This document shows, in pieces, positions 1 through 8,519 of a stretch of 64,000 nt of DNA. The first letter of the stretch is position 1; each line of letters begins with the position of its first letter. Both the position numbers and the translations under genes were made by a program. Under the pieces are notes generated by a model that had not been told where the DNA came from, made no database searches, and saw only the letters and a list, made by a program, of their open reading frames with translations. The stretch is from Planctomycetota bacterium (GTDB taxonomy: Bacteria > Planctomycetota > J058). The stretch is from assembly GCA_023954375.1 (NCBI GenBank), contig JAMLIC010000002.1, positions 362,454 to 426,453 on the forward strand. Reading direction: 5' to 3'.

Positions 1-1
1 C

Positions 2-1333
2 GGGCCGCCCGCGCCCGGCCTGCGCGAGCGCGCGCGAGGGGTCCAGCGCGCGCTCGTGCGCGCCGTGCCCGGCCTGCGCGGGCTGGCCCCGCCGACCACG
101 GGCCGCCTGCGGCTCGGCGTCGTGCTCGTCGCGTTCGCGGACGTCGGGCCTCCGGCCTGGGGCCCGGCGGCGTTCGAGCAGGCGCTCCTCTCGCGCGGCG
201 CCTACGCCCGCACGCCCAGCGGCGACCCCGCCTGGGGCAGCATGGCCGACTACTACCACGAGAACAGCGGCGGCGCCCTGGCGCTCGAGGGGCGCGTGTT
301 CGACTGGGTCCGCCTGCGCCTGCGCCGGGCCGACGTCGAGCCGCGCCCGCTGATCGACCCGGCCGGGCGCGCCCTGTTCGGCCAGGCGCTCGACGCGCTG
401 CTCGCGCGCGAGGGCCCCCGCGCCCTCGACGACCTGGACGCGCTCGCGTTCGTCGTCGCCGGGCCGCAGGCGACGCGGCGCGGCTCGGTCCTCTGGCCGC
501 ACTCGACCGCCTTCGTCCACCGCGGCCGGGCGTGGCGCTACTACCTCATGCACACCCACGACCGGCGCGGCCGCTTCGAGGCGATCGGGACGCACTGCCA
601 CGAGCTGGGCCACGTCCTCGGGCTGCTCGACAAGTACGGCGTCGGGCGAGGGACCGGCCTGGGCCAGTGGTGCGCCATGGCCACCGGCGCCCACGGCGGG
701 CGCCCGTGGGGCGTCGACGTGGGCGCGCCGCCGCGCACCTTCCGCGACACCGCGCGCGACCTCCTCCGCGAGCAGGTCGAGGAGGCGCGCGGCTGGCTCC
801 GCGGCCTCGGCCTGCCGGGCGGCCGGCGCGCGCCGCCGCCGGCGGGCGAGGCGCGGCCCCTGCACCTGTGCGCCGTCTGCAAGGCGCGGCTCGGCTGGAC
901 CCGCCCCGTGACGCTCGACCCGCGCCGCGGCGCGCGCGTCTACCTCGAGGCGGTGGAGACCGACGCGCGGCAGGTGGCCCGCGTGCCGCTCGACCCGCTC
1001 GGGCGCGAGGCGCTCGTCCTCGAGCACCGGCGGCAGGTGGGCTTCGACGCCGACCTCCCGCGCGGCGGTCTGCTCGTGTGGCGCACGGGCGACCCGACGT
1101 CGGCGGCGCGCACGTTCGTCCCGTTCGCGGCCGTCGAGCTCGTCGCCGCCCACGGGGTCCGCTCGACCGACGCCGCCCTGCGGACGCCGGCCCTGGTCCC
1201 GTTCCCGATCGACGGCCGCGACCAGGTGGTCGTCGCCGGCCGCGGCCCGGGGGCCTGGCGCGTGCGGCTGTCCGGGATCCGCGCTGACGCGGCGGGGCGG
1301 CTCTACGTGGAGGTCGGGCGGGAACGGCCGTAG
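2..1333 (+). CDS. M6-like zinc metallopeptidase, 5' partial
   Basis: Seen: the reading frame is open to the left edge, so the true N-terminus lies outside the window; the first in-window start codon is GTG at 56. Counting from there the product is 425 residues, with HELGH at about 182-186 followed by VLGLLDKYG and, earlier, SMADYYHENSGG. Known: this arrangement (an FADV-type strand, an MADYY(x)NSGG segment and then HExxH) is typical of the immune-inhibitor-A/M6 group of secreted zinc peptidases. Inferred: an extracellular or periplasmic protease. The signal peptide would be in the missing part. It converges with the minus-strand gene at 3530 across a decayed intron and a strong hairpin. Family assignment is fairly firm; the substrate is unknown. 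Confidence 0.75.
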   Translation, partial: GPPAPGLRERARGVQRALVRAVPGLRGLAPPTTGRLRLGVVLVAFADVGPPAWGPAAFEQALLSRGAYARTPSGDPAWGSMADYYHENSGGALALEGRVFDWVRLRLRRADVEPRPLIDPAGRALFGQALDALLAREGPRALDDLDALAFVVAGPQATRRGSVLWPHSTAFVHRGRAWRYYLMHTHDRRGRFEAIGTHCHELGHVLGLLDKYGVGRGTGLGQWCAMATGAHGGRPWGVDVGAPPRTFRDTARDLLREQVEEARGWLRGLGLPGGRRAPPPAGEARPLHLCAVCKARLGWTRPVTLDPRRGARVYLEAVETDARQVARVPLDPLGREALVLEHRRQVGFDADLPRGGLLVWRTGDPTSAARTFVPFAAVELVAAHGVRSTDAALRTPALVPFPIDGRDQVVVAGRGPGAWRVRLSGIRADAAGRLYVEVGRERP

Positions 1334-1440
1334 AGCTCTGATCTGACCTGGGGCCTGTCGTCCTCGATCAGGCCAGCTCGGTCCGAGGTCACGGGAGGAA
1401 CGGAGCAACGAGCGAGGCGAGGCCGTGGAGGCCGAGGCGA

Positions 1441-1499
1441 GGCGGCGCGCGCGCGGCCGATATCGATCGCCGGATCCTATCGGCCGCGCGCGTGCCGCC
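1441..1499. terminator. Large hairpin between convergent genes
   Basis: Two 22-nt arms, 1441-1462 and 1478-1499, pair with a single G/A difference around a 15-nt loop. The hairpin lies between the end of the M6-like gene and the group II intron. It fits a bidirectional transcription stop for the two convergent genes, although neither side has a clear T run. Confidence 0.6.
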
Positions 1500-1554
1500 G
1501 CGCCCGGCATCCGCGGCCGATCGGGGTAGGCCGGGGGTTGCCCCCGCGCCCCCC

Positions 1555-1584
1555 AGATCCGACGCCTGATTCGCTATCCGGCTC
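1555..1584 (-). ncRNA. Group II intron domain V
   Basis: On the minus strand the segment begins GAGCCGGAT and closes with CGGATCT, giving the short bulged helix expected of domain V. It is followed at once by a GGGG..CCCC helix (domain VI position) that ends the intron. The GAGCCG start is typical for introns encoding this kind of maturase. A few base pairs appear weakened, consistent with decay. Confidence 0.7.
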
Positions 1585-1599
1585 CTCGGGTCACGCCTT

Positions 1600-2880
1600 C
1601 GCTGCGTGGCGGAGGAGCGGGTCGCTCGCTGGCGGGAGCGGATAGCGCTCCAGCATGGCGCTGAACTTGGCCCACCTATCCGAGCGCGCTGGGAGCGGCG
1701 GTCCAGCCACCGCCTCCAGCTGCCCAGAACCCAGAAGCGGAAGCGGGAGAGGGCGGTCGAGTTCCCGGTGATCCCGTAGGAACGCGAAGTGCCCTGAGCC
1801 GCGCCAGGGCCTGCTGGCTGCCCTTGAGCGACCAGTGGCGGTGCCGGCGACACCAGTCGTCGACGGCCTTCAAGGCACGGCGGAACGGCTCGCGGCCGTG
1901 TTCTGCTTGACGACTCACCCGCCCTTCGTCCGCGCCCAGAAGTGGCGAAAGCCGAGGAAGTCGAAGTCCTGCGGTTGAGTGCCGAAGGGGTCTTCGCCCT
2001 TCTCGGTGGACCGCACGTCGGCCGCCTGAATGGGACCAGGTGGGTCTTCTCGGTGGAGCGTGAGGTCGTACACCCCGAATCGCTCGGGGGGAGGGCGGCC
2101 TTGACCTGGCGCGCGTCAGTTCACCGAAGCGAAGACGATCACTCAGGGTCGTCCGCGTAGCGGACCAGGAAGGCCTGCCTCCACTGGGTCGGATCTCGCT
2201 CGAACCACGTGTCCACGACCAGGTGGAGGCAGACGCTGGCGAGGAGAGGCGAGATCACTCACTTGAGGAGTGCCTTCGTCGGGACTGAAAATCCCTCTTC
2301 TGAGCACACCTGTCGGAGCCACTTTGTCGATCAGGTGGCGCAGCACGCCGTCACGCACCTCGCTGGTCGAGGATCGCTCGGAGATGGGCGTGGACCAGAG
2401 CTCAAGAAACTCCTGATGTCCACCTCGAGCACCAGCCCCTGTCCATGTCCATCGCTCCTTCGAGGGTCTGGAGCGCCTGTGTACTGGACTGCTTGCTGAA
2501 GTCGCATGAACAGTCCAGGAAGTCCTGCTCGTAGATCGCCTCCAGCGCCATGGTCACCGCCCTCTGGAGGATCTTGTCCTCGATGGTCGGGATCCCCAGG
2601 TCGGCTCGTGCCGTCCCCTGGGGGTACACGCCTCACCGGAGGGGCCTGTAGGTGCCAGCCTTGAAGCGTTCCAGCAGGTCCCGGAGGCTGCCCTCCAGAC
2701 CCTTTGCATACTGGCCGCTGTCTGGCCATCCCACCCCAGGAGCCCCGTCCTTGCGAGTGCGCCGATAGGCCTCGTGGAGGAAGTCGAAGCCGATATGGTG
2801 CGAGAGCGAGAACGCCATGTCCGGGCGTTCCTCGCCGTTCCGCGATCCGTCGAAAAGCCAGGAGACGGCTGTGGGCCCTG
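1600..2880 (-). pseudogene. ltrA-like: Group II intron reverse transcriptase/maturase remnant
   Basis: Recognisable reverse-transcriptase blocks appear in order on the minus strand but in different frames. They are EAYRRTRKDGAPGV near 2740-2780, GIPTIEDKILQRAV near 2560-2600, EVDIRSF near 2420, VRDGVLRHLIDK near 2330-2360, the catalytic VRYADD at 2148-2165, and the C-terminal maturase/X-domain signatures WCRRHRHWSL and YGITGN near 1770-1850. Several frameshifts and internal stops separate these blocks, so no full-length protein can be made. Intact relatives are about 400-470 residues. The YADD active-site codons survive, which suggests fairly recent inactivation. Confidence 0.85.
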
Positions 2881-3529
2881 TATCCCCTGCCTTCTTCCTT
2901 CCGACGGCAGGAGGCCGGCCAGTCGGCCGGCTTTCGCTTCCTGCGCCCCTCGCTCCGCGGGGCTCCCCGGGGAGGGTTACCCCCGCCTCCTCGCTACTAA
3001 GGGGCGCTCTGACCTCTGCTCTCCTTCCCCGCTCGGTCGCCTTCGCTCGGGGCACTCTGCCCTGCCGTCCCCAGGCCCGCTCCCGCGGGGCATGGCTGCG
3101 GACCCCCGCGGGCCTGGGTGTTGATAGACCGGTCCCACCGGTCCGTGAGGCAGGAGACGAGCAGAGCCTCCAGGTTCCTGGGGAACCCTCGTGCACATGC
3201 CGCGGTCTACGACCCCGCCGAGCCCACGTGCCTGGCATCCGTCACGTGGGTGCTGCCTTCCGCTCAGCTGAAAGCGTCGGCCTCGGGTTGGATCTTTCGG
3301 GGCTCAATACGCGGCCTACGCACTCCCTGTCTACGCCTCGCAGCGTCCCGTCGCCGGTAGCTGCGCAAGACTCGGTTCCGGCGGTCGCCATCTTTGCCGG
3401 GTGGTCGCCCGGGCCTTCTAGCTTCGGGGTCTGCCCACTGGGTTCCGACAGGGGGTTTCAGCGTGACCCTACCCGGTCATGGCGTCCTCCCCCTCCAGGC
3501 TTCGCCTGGCGCACCAGCCGTCGATCACA

Positions 3530-4699
3530 CTACCGCGTCGGCCACTCGTCCTTGGCGGCCTTCGCGGCGATCAGCACCGGGGCCTTCCCCTCGTAGCCGA
3601 GGAAGTAGGCGCGGCGGCCGTCGGCGAACACCCACTGCGTCCAGATCGCCTGGCGCGCGCCCGGGCCGTCGGCGTCGAGCCCGCGCTGGTGGAGCACGCT
3701 CACCGGCAGCCCCGCGGCCAGGCGGGCCTCCTGCATGAACTGCCCGCGCTCCAGCTTCCCGGCGGCGGCGTTCTGGCCGTGCTGCACGGGCTGCGTGCGC
3801 GGCTCGACGACGTCCGCGCGCAGCCGGCGCTCGGCCGCCATCGCGTCCTCGAGCTCGGCCTGCTCCTTCGTGAGCCACCGGGCGCGGCCGTCGACGGTCC
3901 GCTGCAGGAAGCCCTCGTCGGCCTTGAAGCGCTCGTAGGTGACCCAGCCGGCGCGGGTGCGCACGGCCGCGAGCTCCGCCAGCCGGGCGGCGGCCTGGCG
4001 CCGCAGCGGGCTCGCCCCCTCGGGGCCGCCGGTCTCGACGTGCGAGAGGATCGCGATCGCCGTCGTGCGGTCGCCGAGGCCGTGGTAGTGGGCGGCGAGC
4101 GCGAGCCACTCCTCCCACGCGTCGGGGGCCAGGCGCTCGCGCCGGACCTCGAGCTCCTGCCGCGCGAGCTGCGTGGCGAGCTGGGCCAGGTCGGCGTCGT
4201 CGAAGCGCTCCGCGAGCCGCCGCGCCTCCTGCGCCAGGGCCGCCAGCCGCGCCGGGTCGTTGCCCGCCTGCCCGGCGAGCTTCTGCACGCGGGCGACGTC
4301 GTCGTCGAGGAGGCGCACCGCCTCGACGACGAGCACGATGCGCCCGTCGGCGCGGTCGGCCCGGCCCAGGAGGGCCACGCGCGACTTCTTGCTCACGAGC
4401 CGCGTCCGCGTGCCCGGGAGCAGGTCGTTGGCCAGGTCCGGCTGGATCCGCGCGTCCGCGAAGAAGAAGCCCGGCGCGGCCTTGAACAGCGTGACCTGGT
4501 TGCCCCAGCACGACTCCCAGCGCCCGACGGCGTGGTAGCGCTTGCCCACGGCGGCCGCCGGCAGGCGCCCCCAGCTCTCCTCGGGGAGATGCTCGTGCCC
4601 CTCGAGCGCGGGCTCCTGGGCGGCGCCGGGCGCCGCCAGGGCCAGGGCCAGGAGCGGCGCGCAGAGGCGCAGACGCGCGGCACTCACCATGTCACTCAC
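3530..4699 (-). CDS. Secreted protein of unknown function, paralogue of 4692-5834
   Basis: The 389-residue product has an N-terminal signal peptide (hydrophobic run of Leu/Ala ending near AAPGAAQEP). It is followed by a mostly helical, charged body and a C-terminal block IWTQWVFADGRRAYFLGYEG. The upstream gene ends with a very similar VVFEQWVMPDGMRIYFVNG, so the two are paralogues. The GTG start at 4699 overlaps the upstream stop; an ATG at 4690, one nucleotide after that stop, is an equally good or better start. The genes are therefore translationally coupled. I recognise no catalytic domain. The group II intron lies 15 nt after the stop codon. Confidence 0.75.
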   Translation of the reverse strand: MSDMVSAARLRLCAPLLALALAAPGAAQEPALEGHEHLPEESWGRLPAAAVGKRYHAVGRWESCWGNQVTLFKAAPGFFFADARIQPDLANDLLPGTRTRLVSKKSRVALLGRADRADGRIVLVVEAVRLLDDDVARVQKLAGQAGNDPARLAALAQEARRLAERFDDADLAQLATQLARQELEVRRERLAPDAWEEWLALAAHYHGLGDRTTAIAILSHVETGGPEGASPLRRQAAARLAELAAVRTRAGWVTYERFKADEGFLQRTVDGRARWLTKEQAELEDAMAAERRLRADVVEPRTQPVQHGQNAAAGKLERGQFMQEARLAAGLPVSVLHQRGLDADGPGARQAIWTQWVFADGRRAYFLGYEGKAPVLIAAKAAKDEWPTR

Positions 4700-5834
4700 C
4701 CCCCGCCCCGTCGCCGGGCGACGGGTCCACGCGCTGGAACACGAGGCCGTTCACGAAGTAGATGCGCATGCCGTCGGGCATGACCCACTGCTCGAAGACG
4801 ACCGGGCTCGCCCCGAGCTGCTCGCGCGTGCGGTCGACCCGCGCCGGGTAATGGACGAGGCCGAGGACCATGTCCTTGTTCATGCCCTTGACGACCTCCT
4901 TCGACTGCCGGAGGAGGCTCTCGGGCAGGACACCCAGGGGCTCGTGCTGGAGGAGGCGCCGCCGCTCGCCCTCGCAGGCCTGGAGGAACTCGGCCCGCTC
5001 GCGCGGGACCCAGCGGTCGCCCGCGCGCACGAAGCCGAGCTGGCCCTTGAACTCGTCGTAGGAGAGCCAGCGCCCCAGGTGCCGCTGGGCGTTGAGCTCG
5101 CCCGTGAGGGCCTGCTCGGCCTTCGCGCGGACCTCGGCCCCGACCTCCGGGTGCTCCCACACCTGCGCCAGGACCTCGAGGGCCCGGAGGCGGCGCCCGA
5201 CCTCGAGGTGGGTCTCGGCCCCGCCCGGCAGCGCCGGGAGCTGCTCGAGCTCGATCTCGCGCACCTCCCGCTCGAGGTCTCGCCCGAGCTGCGCCAGGTC
5301 GCGCCGCTCGTCCGGGTCGGCCTCGGCGTCCTGGTGGAAGCGCGCCAGCCGCGACTGCACGTAGCGCGCGAGCTCGGCCCGGCCCCGCGCGTCCTTCGGG
5401 CCGAGGGCCGCGTGGCGGCGCCGCGCGTGCTCGAGGTCGGACTCGAGCGCCAGGACGCGCGTCGCGACCAGCACGTACTGCTGCCCGCTCCGCTGGCCCG
5501 TGCCGATCACCTGCAGGTTGCCCCGCCGCGGGATCGGCCGGCCGGTCGAGTCCTGGTCGCGCAGGAGCAGCTGCCGGAGCTGCGCGTCGCGCACGACGAT
5601 CCGGTCGACGAGCGGCGAGGCGTGCAGCTTGAGCAGCTCGTTGAACTGCTTGTGGAACTTGACGTAGAGGAGGTTGTAGCGCTGCCCGTCGGGCGCCGTC
5701 GGCCCGAGCGCCGCGAACTGCGCGTCGCTCAGCACCTCGTGCCCCTCGGCGCGCTCGGGCTGCTGGGCCCGGGCGGGCGCGGCGAGCGAGAGCGCGAGCA
5801 GCAGCAGGCCCCCCCACGGGGCGATCCGGGTCAT
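4692..5834 (-). CDS. Secreted protein of unknown function
   Basis: The 380-residue product starts at an ATG and has a clear signal peptide (residues 1-23, ending ARAQ). An N-terminal block about residues 40-130 contains strands that look like a small beta domain. A long Arg/Glu/Leu-rich helical middle follows, with the YDEFKGQLGFV segment that aligns with YERFKADEGFL in the downstream paralogue, and a final strand-rich block VFEQWVMPDGMRIYFVNG. It is the first gene of a two-gene minus-strand unit. No known enzyme motif was seen. The role is probably periplasmic or cell-surface; function unknown. Confidence 0.75.
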   Translation of the reverse strand: MTRIAPWGGLLLLALSLAAPARAQQPERAEGHEVLSDAQFAALGPTAPDGQRYNLLYVKFHKQFNELLKLHASPLVDRIVVRDAQLRQLLLRDQDSTGRPIPRRGNLQVIGTGQRSGQQYVLVATRVLALESDLEHARRRHAALGPKDARGRAELARYVQSRLARFHQDAEADPDERRDLAQLGRDLEREVREIELEQLPALPGGAETHLEVGRRLRALEVLAQVWEHPEVGAEVRAKAEQALTGELNAQRHLGRWLSYDEFKGQLGFVRAGDRWVPRERAEFLQACEGERRRLLQHEPLGVLPESLLRQSKEVVKGMNKDMVLGLVHYPARVDRTREQLGASPVVFEQWVMPDGMRIYFVNGLVFQRVDPSPGDGAGGE

Positions 5835-5894
5835 GGCGCGCCTCCGGCCTGGAGCCTAGCGACCGCCGGCGGCGCGGTCCAACCGGTCGACATG

Positions 5895-8453
5895 TCAGTG
5901 GTCCTCACGGTCGAACACGTGCAGGTAGTTCTTGGTCGTCGCCACCAGCAGGTGCTCCTCGGTCGCCGAGAGCGCCACGGCGCGGCCGGCCTGCTCGGGG
6001 AAGCGCGCCTGCCAGGCGATCCGGCCGGTGGACGCGTGCAGCGCGTAGACGTGCGGGGCGTCGCCGGCGACGACCAGCCGGTCGCGGAAGCGGGCCAGGC
6101 AGGGCCGCCCCTTGCCGCCCACGCGGCGGTACTCCGTCTTCCACAGCGGCCGGAGCGAGGCGGGGTCGAGGGCGCGGACGGCGCCCTGGTGGTTGGCGAC
6201 GAAGAGCGCCGCGCCCGCCGGGTCGGCGAGGAGGACGAGCCGCTGGCCCGGCTCGTCGTACGCGGCCTCGCGCGGGCGGCCGGTGGCCGCGTCGAGGAGG
6301 ACCACCTTGCCCGTCTGGAGGGGCACGGCGAGCGAGTCGCCCAGCGGGACCGCCGGGCCGTCGAGGAGGGCGGGGGCGTGCCACCCCCAGGCGCGCCGCC
6401 CGTCCGGCCGCCACGCGTGGACCCGCGCGTCGCCGGCGGCGACGACGATCACCTCGGCCGCGGCCGCGAAGGCCGGGTCGAAGTCGACGCCCGCCTCGGC
6501 GCGGTCGGCCCACAGGCGCGGCGCGCCGCCGCCGGGCGGGTAGCAGACGACGTCCCCGTCGCGCGTGGCCACGACGACCTTCCCGTCGGGGAGGACGAGC
6601 GGGCGGGCGACCACCGGGGCGTCGGCGGGGAACAGGCCGCGGCGGAGCGGGTCGGTCCCCGGGGCGGCCGCGAGGTCGACGCCGACCACGCCGCCCTCGA
6701 CCAGGCCGACGAGGAGCAGGTCGCCGCTGAGCGCCGGCGGGCTGAAGGTGTCGCCCCGCTCGCCGAGCGTCACGCCGTCGAGGCCCGGGACGGTCTGGAC
6801 GCTGCGCCCCTCGATCCGCAGGGCCCGCAGCCGGCCGTCGCGGCTGGCGCCGACGTGCGCCCCCGGCGTGTGGGCGAGCGGCGTGTCGAGCCAGCCGTCG
6901 CCGATGAACGAGCCGTCCGGGTCGTCGTAGATCGCCACCTTGACGACGTCGTTCCAGCGCTTCGGGTCCTCGAAGGTGTGGGTCCACAGGACCCGCTGCT
7001 CGTCGCGCCCCTCGCGCTTGGGCGCCTTGACCTCGACGCGCACGCGGTTCGCCGGGTCGTAGGAGCAGAGCTGGAACTCGGCCTCGGCGCCCATGGTGCC
7101 CTGGAAGTAGCCGTTGACGTAGATGTCGAGGCCGGGCGGCTCGGTCGCGATCAGGAGCGGCAGCTCGACCTTCTTCATCTCGGGCGCGGTCGGGTGCTCC
7201 TGCCAGAGCTGCACCGCCTTCTCGAACCAGCCCTGGTAGTCGCGGTTCGCCTTGCGCCGGATCATCTCCTCGAGGAGCTGCGCCGCGACCGCGCGCGACG
7301 GGTCGGGCGGCGGCTTGAGCCAGGCCATGATCCGGTCGCGCGCGGCGTAGCCGCCGCCGGCGGCGGCGAGGACGAGGACGACGAGGACGGGCCAGAGCCC
7401 CAGCCGCCGCGGCGCGCTGGCCTGGCGCAGCTCGAGCTCCTCGAGCTTGCGCGCCATGTCCTGGCGCGTCGGGTCGAGCTGCGTGATCGCCTCGTAGCAC
7501 TGGCGCAGGCGGTCGAGGTCGCGCCCGGACTGCTCGAGCTGCTTCGCCAGGTCCTCGTAGATCCCGAGCGCCAGCCGGTCGGCCCCGGTGCGCCGCAGGC
7601 TGTCGGCGAGCGGCACGAGGACCTTGGCCTGGCCGGGGAAGTACTCGGCCAGGCGCCCGTAGAGGGCCGCGGCCGCCGGGAAGTCGTTGAGCGCGTACGC
7701 CTCCTCGGCCCGCTCGACGAGCTCGTCGCGCCCGAGGGGGCGCAGGGCCCCCTCGCGCACGAGCTCGGCGAGGTGCTTGCAGAGCTCGAACTCGCTCATG
7801 AAGAAGCGCTCGCCCAGGCCCTCGACGGTGGTCTTGCCGTCGATCTGGTCGGGGTCGAGGCGCTCGGGGAGGCCGGCCCGGCAGCGGTCGAGGACGCCCC
7901 CGTCGGCGACGACGAAGACCTCCTTGGTCGTCGGGACGAGGTCCTGCATCAGGTTCCACTCGTCGAGCCGGCGCAGGGCCTCCATGATCAGCGAGTTGGT
8001 GTTGAGCGCCAGGCGGGTGAGGTTCGGCGCCTCGCGGGCCATGTCGTCGGGGATCTGGTCGGCGATGAACTCGAAGTCGGCCTTGCGCCAGAGGAAGAGG
8101 TCGTAGATCTCCTCCTCGATCTGCATGCGGACGAGCTTGTAGATGTCCTCGTCGGCGCAGAAGCCCTCCTCGACGAGGATCTCGCCCAGCTTCTTCCGGC
8201 TCTGCTTCTGCAGCTTGAGGGCGAGGTCGAGGTCCTCCTCGGTGATCTTGCCCGACGCGATGAGCATCTCGCCCAGGCGCTGGCGCCGGTTCGACGAGAG
8301 GAGCGTGATCTCGCCCTCGGCGAAGTAGATCTTCTTCTCCCGCTTCCCGTCGTTGACGACCAACGTTCCGGAGTGGCGGTTCATGGCCAGCGACTGGAAG
8401 ATGTCGCTGAGGTTCAGGATCTCGAGGTTGCCCTTGAAGCTCTTTCCAGCCAT
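5895..8453 (-). CDS. DUF4388 / PEGA / beta-propeller membrane protein
   Basis: The start was placed at the ATG at 8453 (MAGKSFKGNLEILN); the open frame continues upstream but antisense to hemW. The product is 852 residues. Residues 1-180 match DUF4388 (NLEILNLSDIFQSLAMN, HSGTLVV, KIYFAEGEI), a domain common in delta-proteobacteria-like and planctomycete signalling proteins. A TPR-like helical part (about 200-340), one membrane segment (about 345-365), a PEGA-type domain (about 428-485, with PPGLDIYVNGYFQG) and a C-terminal beta-propeller with PQQ-like repeats (about 535-852) follow. Inferred: the N-terminal part is cytoplasmic and the propeller extracytoplasmic, perhaps a sensory scaffold. 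It is divergent from hemW with a 66-nt spacer. Confidence 0.8.
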   Translation of the reverse strand: MAGKSFKGNLEILNLSDIFQSLAMNRHSGTLVVNDGKREKKIYFAEGEITLLSSNRRQRLGEMLIASGKITEEDLDLALKLQKQSRKKLGEILVEEGFCADEDIYKLVRMQIEEEIYDLFLWRKADFEFIADQIPDDMAREAPNLTRLALNTNSLIMEALRRLDEWNLMQDLVPTTKEVFVVADGGVLDRCRAGLPERLDPDQIDGKTTVEGLGERFFMSEFELCKHLAELVREGALRPLGRDELVERAEEAYALNDFPAAAALYGRLAEYFPGQAKVLVPLADSLRRTGADRLALGIYEDLAKQLEQSGRDLDRLRQCYEAITQLDPTRQDMARKLEELELRQASAPRRLGLWPVLVVLVLAAAGGGYAARDRIMAWLKPPPDPSRAVAAQLLEEMIRRKANRDYQGWFEKAVQLWQEHPTAPEMKKVELPLLIATEPPGLDIYVNGYFQGTMGAEAEFQLCSYDPANRVRVEVKAPKREGRDEQRVLWTHTFEDPKRWNDVVKVAIYDDPDGSFIGDGWLDTPLAHTPGAHVGASRDGRLRALRIEGRSVQTVPGLDGVTLGERGDTFSPPALSGDLLLVGLVEGGVVGVDLAAAPGTDPLRRGLFPADAPVVARPLVLPDGKVVVATRDGDVVCYPPGGGAPRLWADRAEAGVDFDPAFAAAAEVIVVAAGDARVHAWRPDGRRAWGWHAPALLDGPAVPLGDSLAVPLQTGKVVLLDAATGRPREAAYDEPGQRLVLLADPAGAALFVANHQGAVRALDPASLRPLWKTEYRRVGGKGRPCLARFRDRLVVAGDAPHVYALHASTGRIAWQARFPEQAGRAVALSATEEHLLVATTKNYLHVFDREDH

Positions 8454-8495
8454 GCCCGTCGTGGCCGCGGGGCACGTGGGGCCGCGGCGAGGGGG

Positions 8496-8501
8496 TATTC
8501 T
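8496..8501 (+). promoter_or_regulatory. Putative -10 box of hemW
   Basis: TATTCT lies 18 nt before the hemW ATG in the short divergent spacer. No clear -35 element is visible. Confidence 0.35.
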
Positions 8502-8519
8502 AGGCACCGAGCACGGGTT

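Larger units (their letters stand above)
1520..3514 (-). mobile_element. Group II intron, full length but decayed
   Basis: Read on the minus strand, the element starts at 3514 with the group II 5' consensus GTGCGCC. It continues through about 650 nt of structured non-coding sequence, carries a reverse transcriptase/maturase remnant, and ends with a domain V/VI-like segment finishing ..CTACCCCGAT near 1520. Length is about 2.0 kb, normal for a bacterial group II intron. It lies 15 nt beyond the TAG stop of the 3530-4699 gene and 20 nt before the hairpin at 1441-1499, so it separates a gene from its probable terminator. The ORF is broken in several places, so autonomous mobility is lost; whether the RNA can still splice is not known. 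Boundaries are read from consensus ends and may be off by a few nucleotides. Confidence 0.85.

Noticed and set aside
2774..3596. Several plus-strand frames of 100-260 codons over the intron
   Set aside because: They are antisense to intron RNA and RT remnants and have no protein features.
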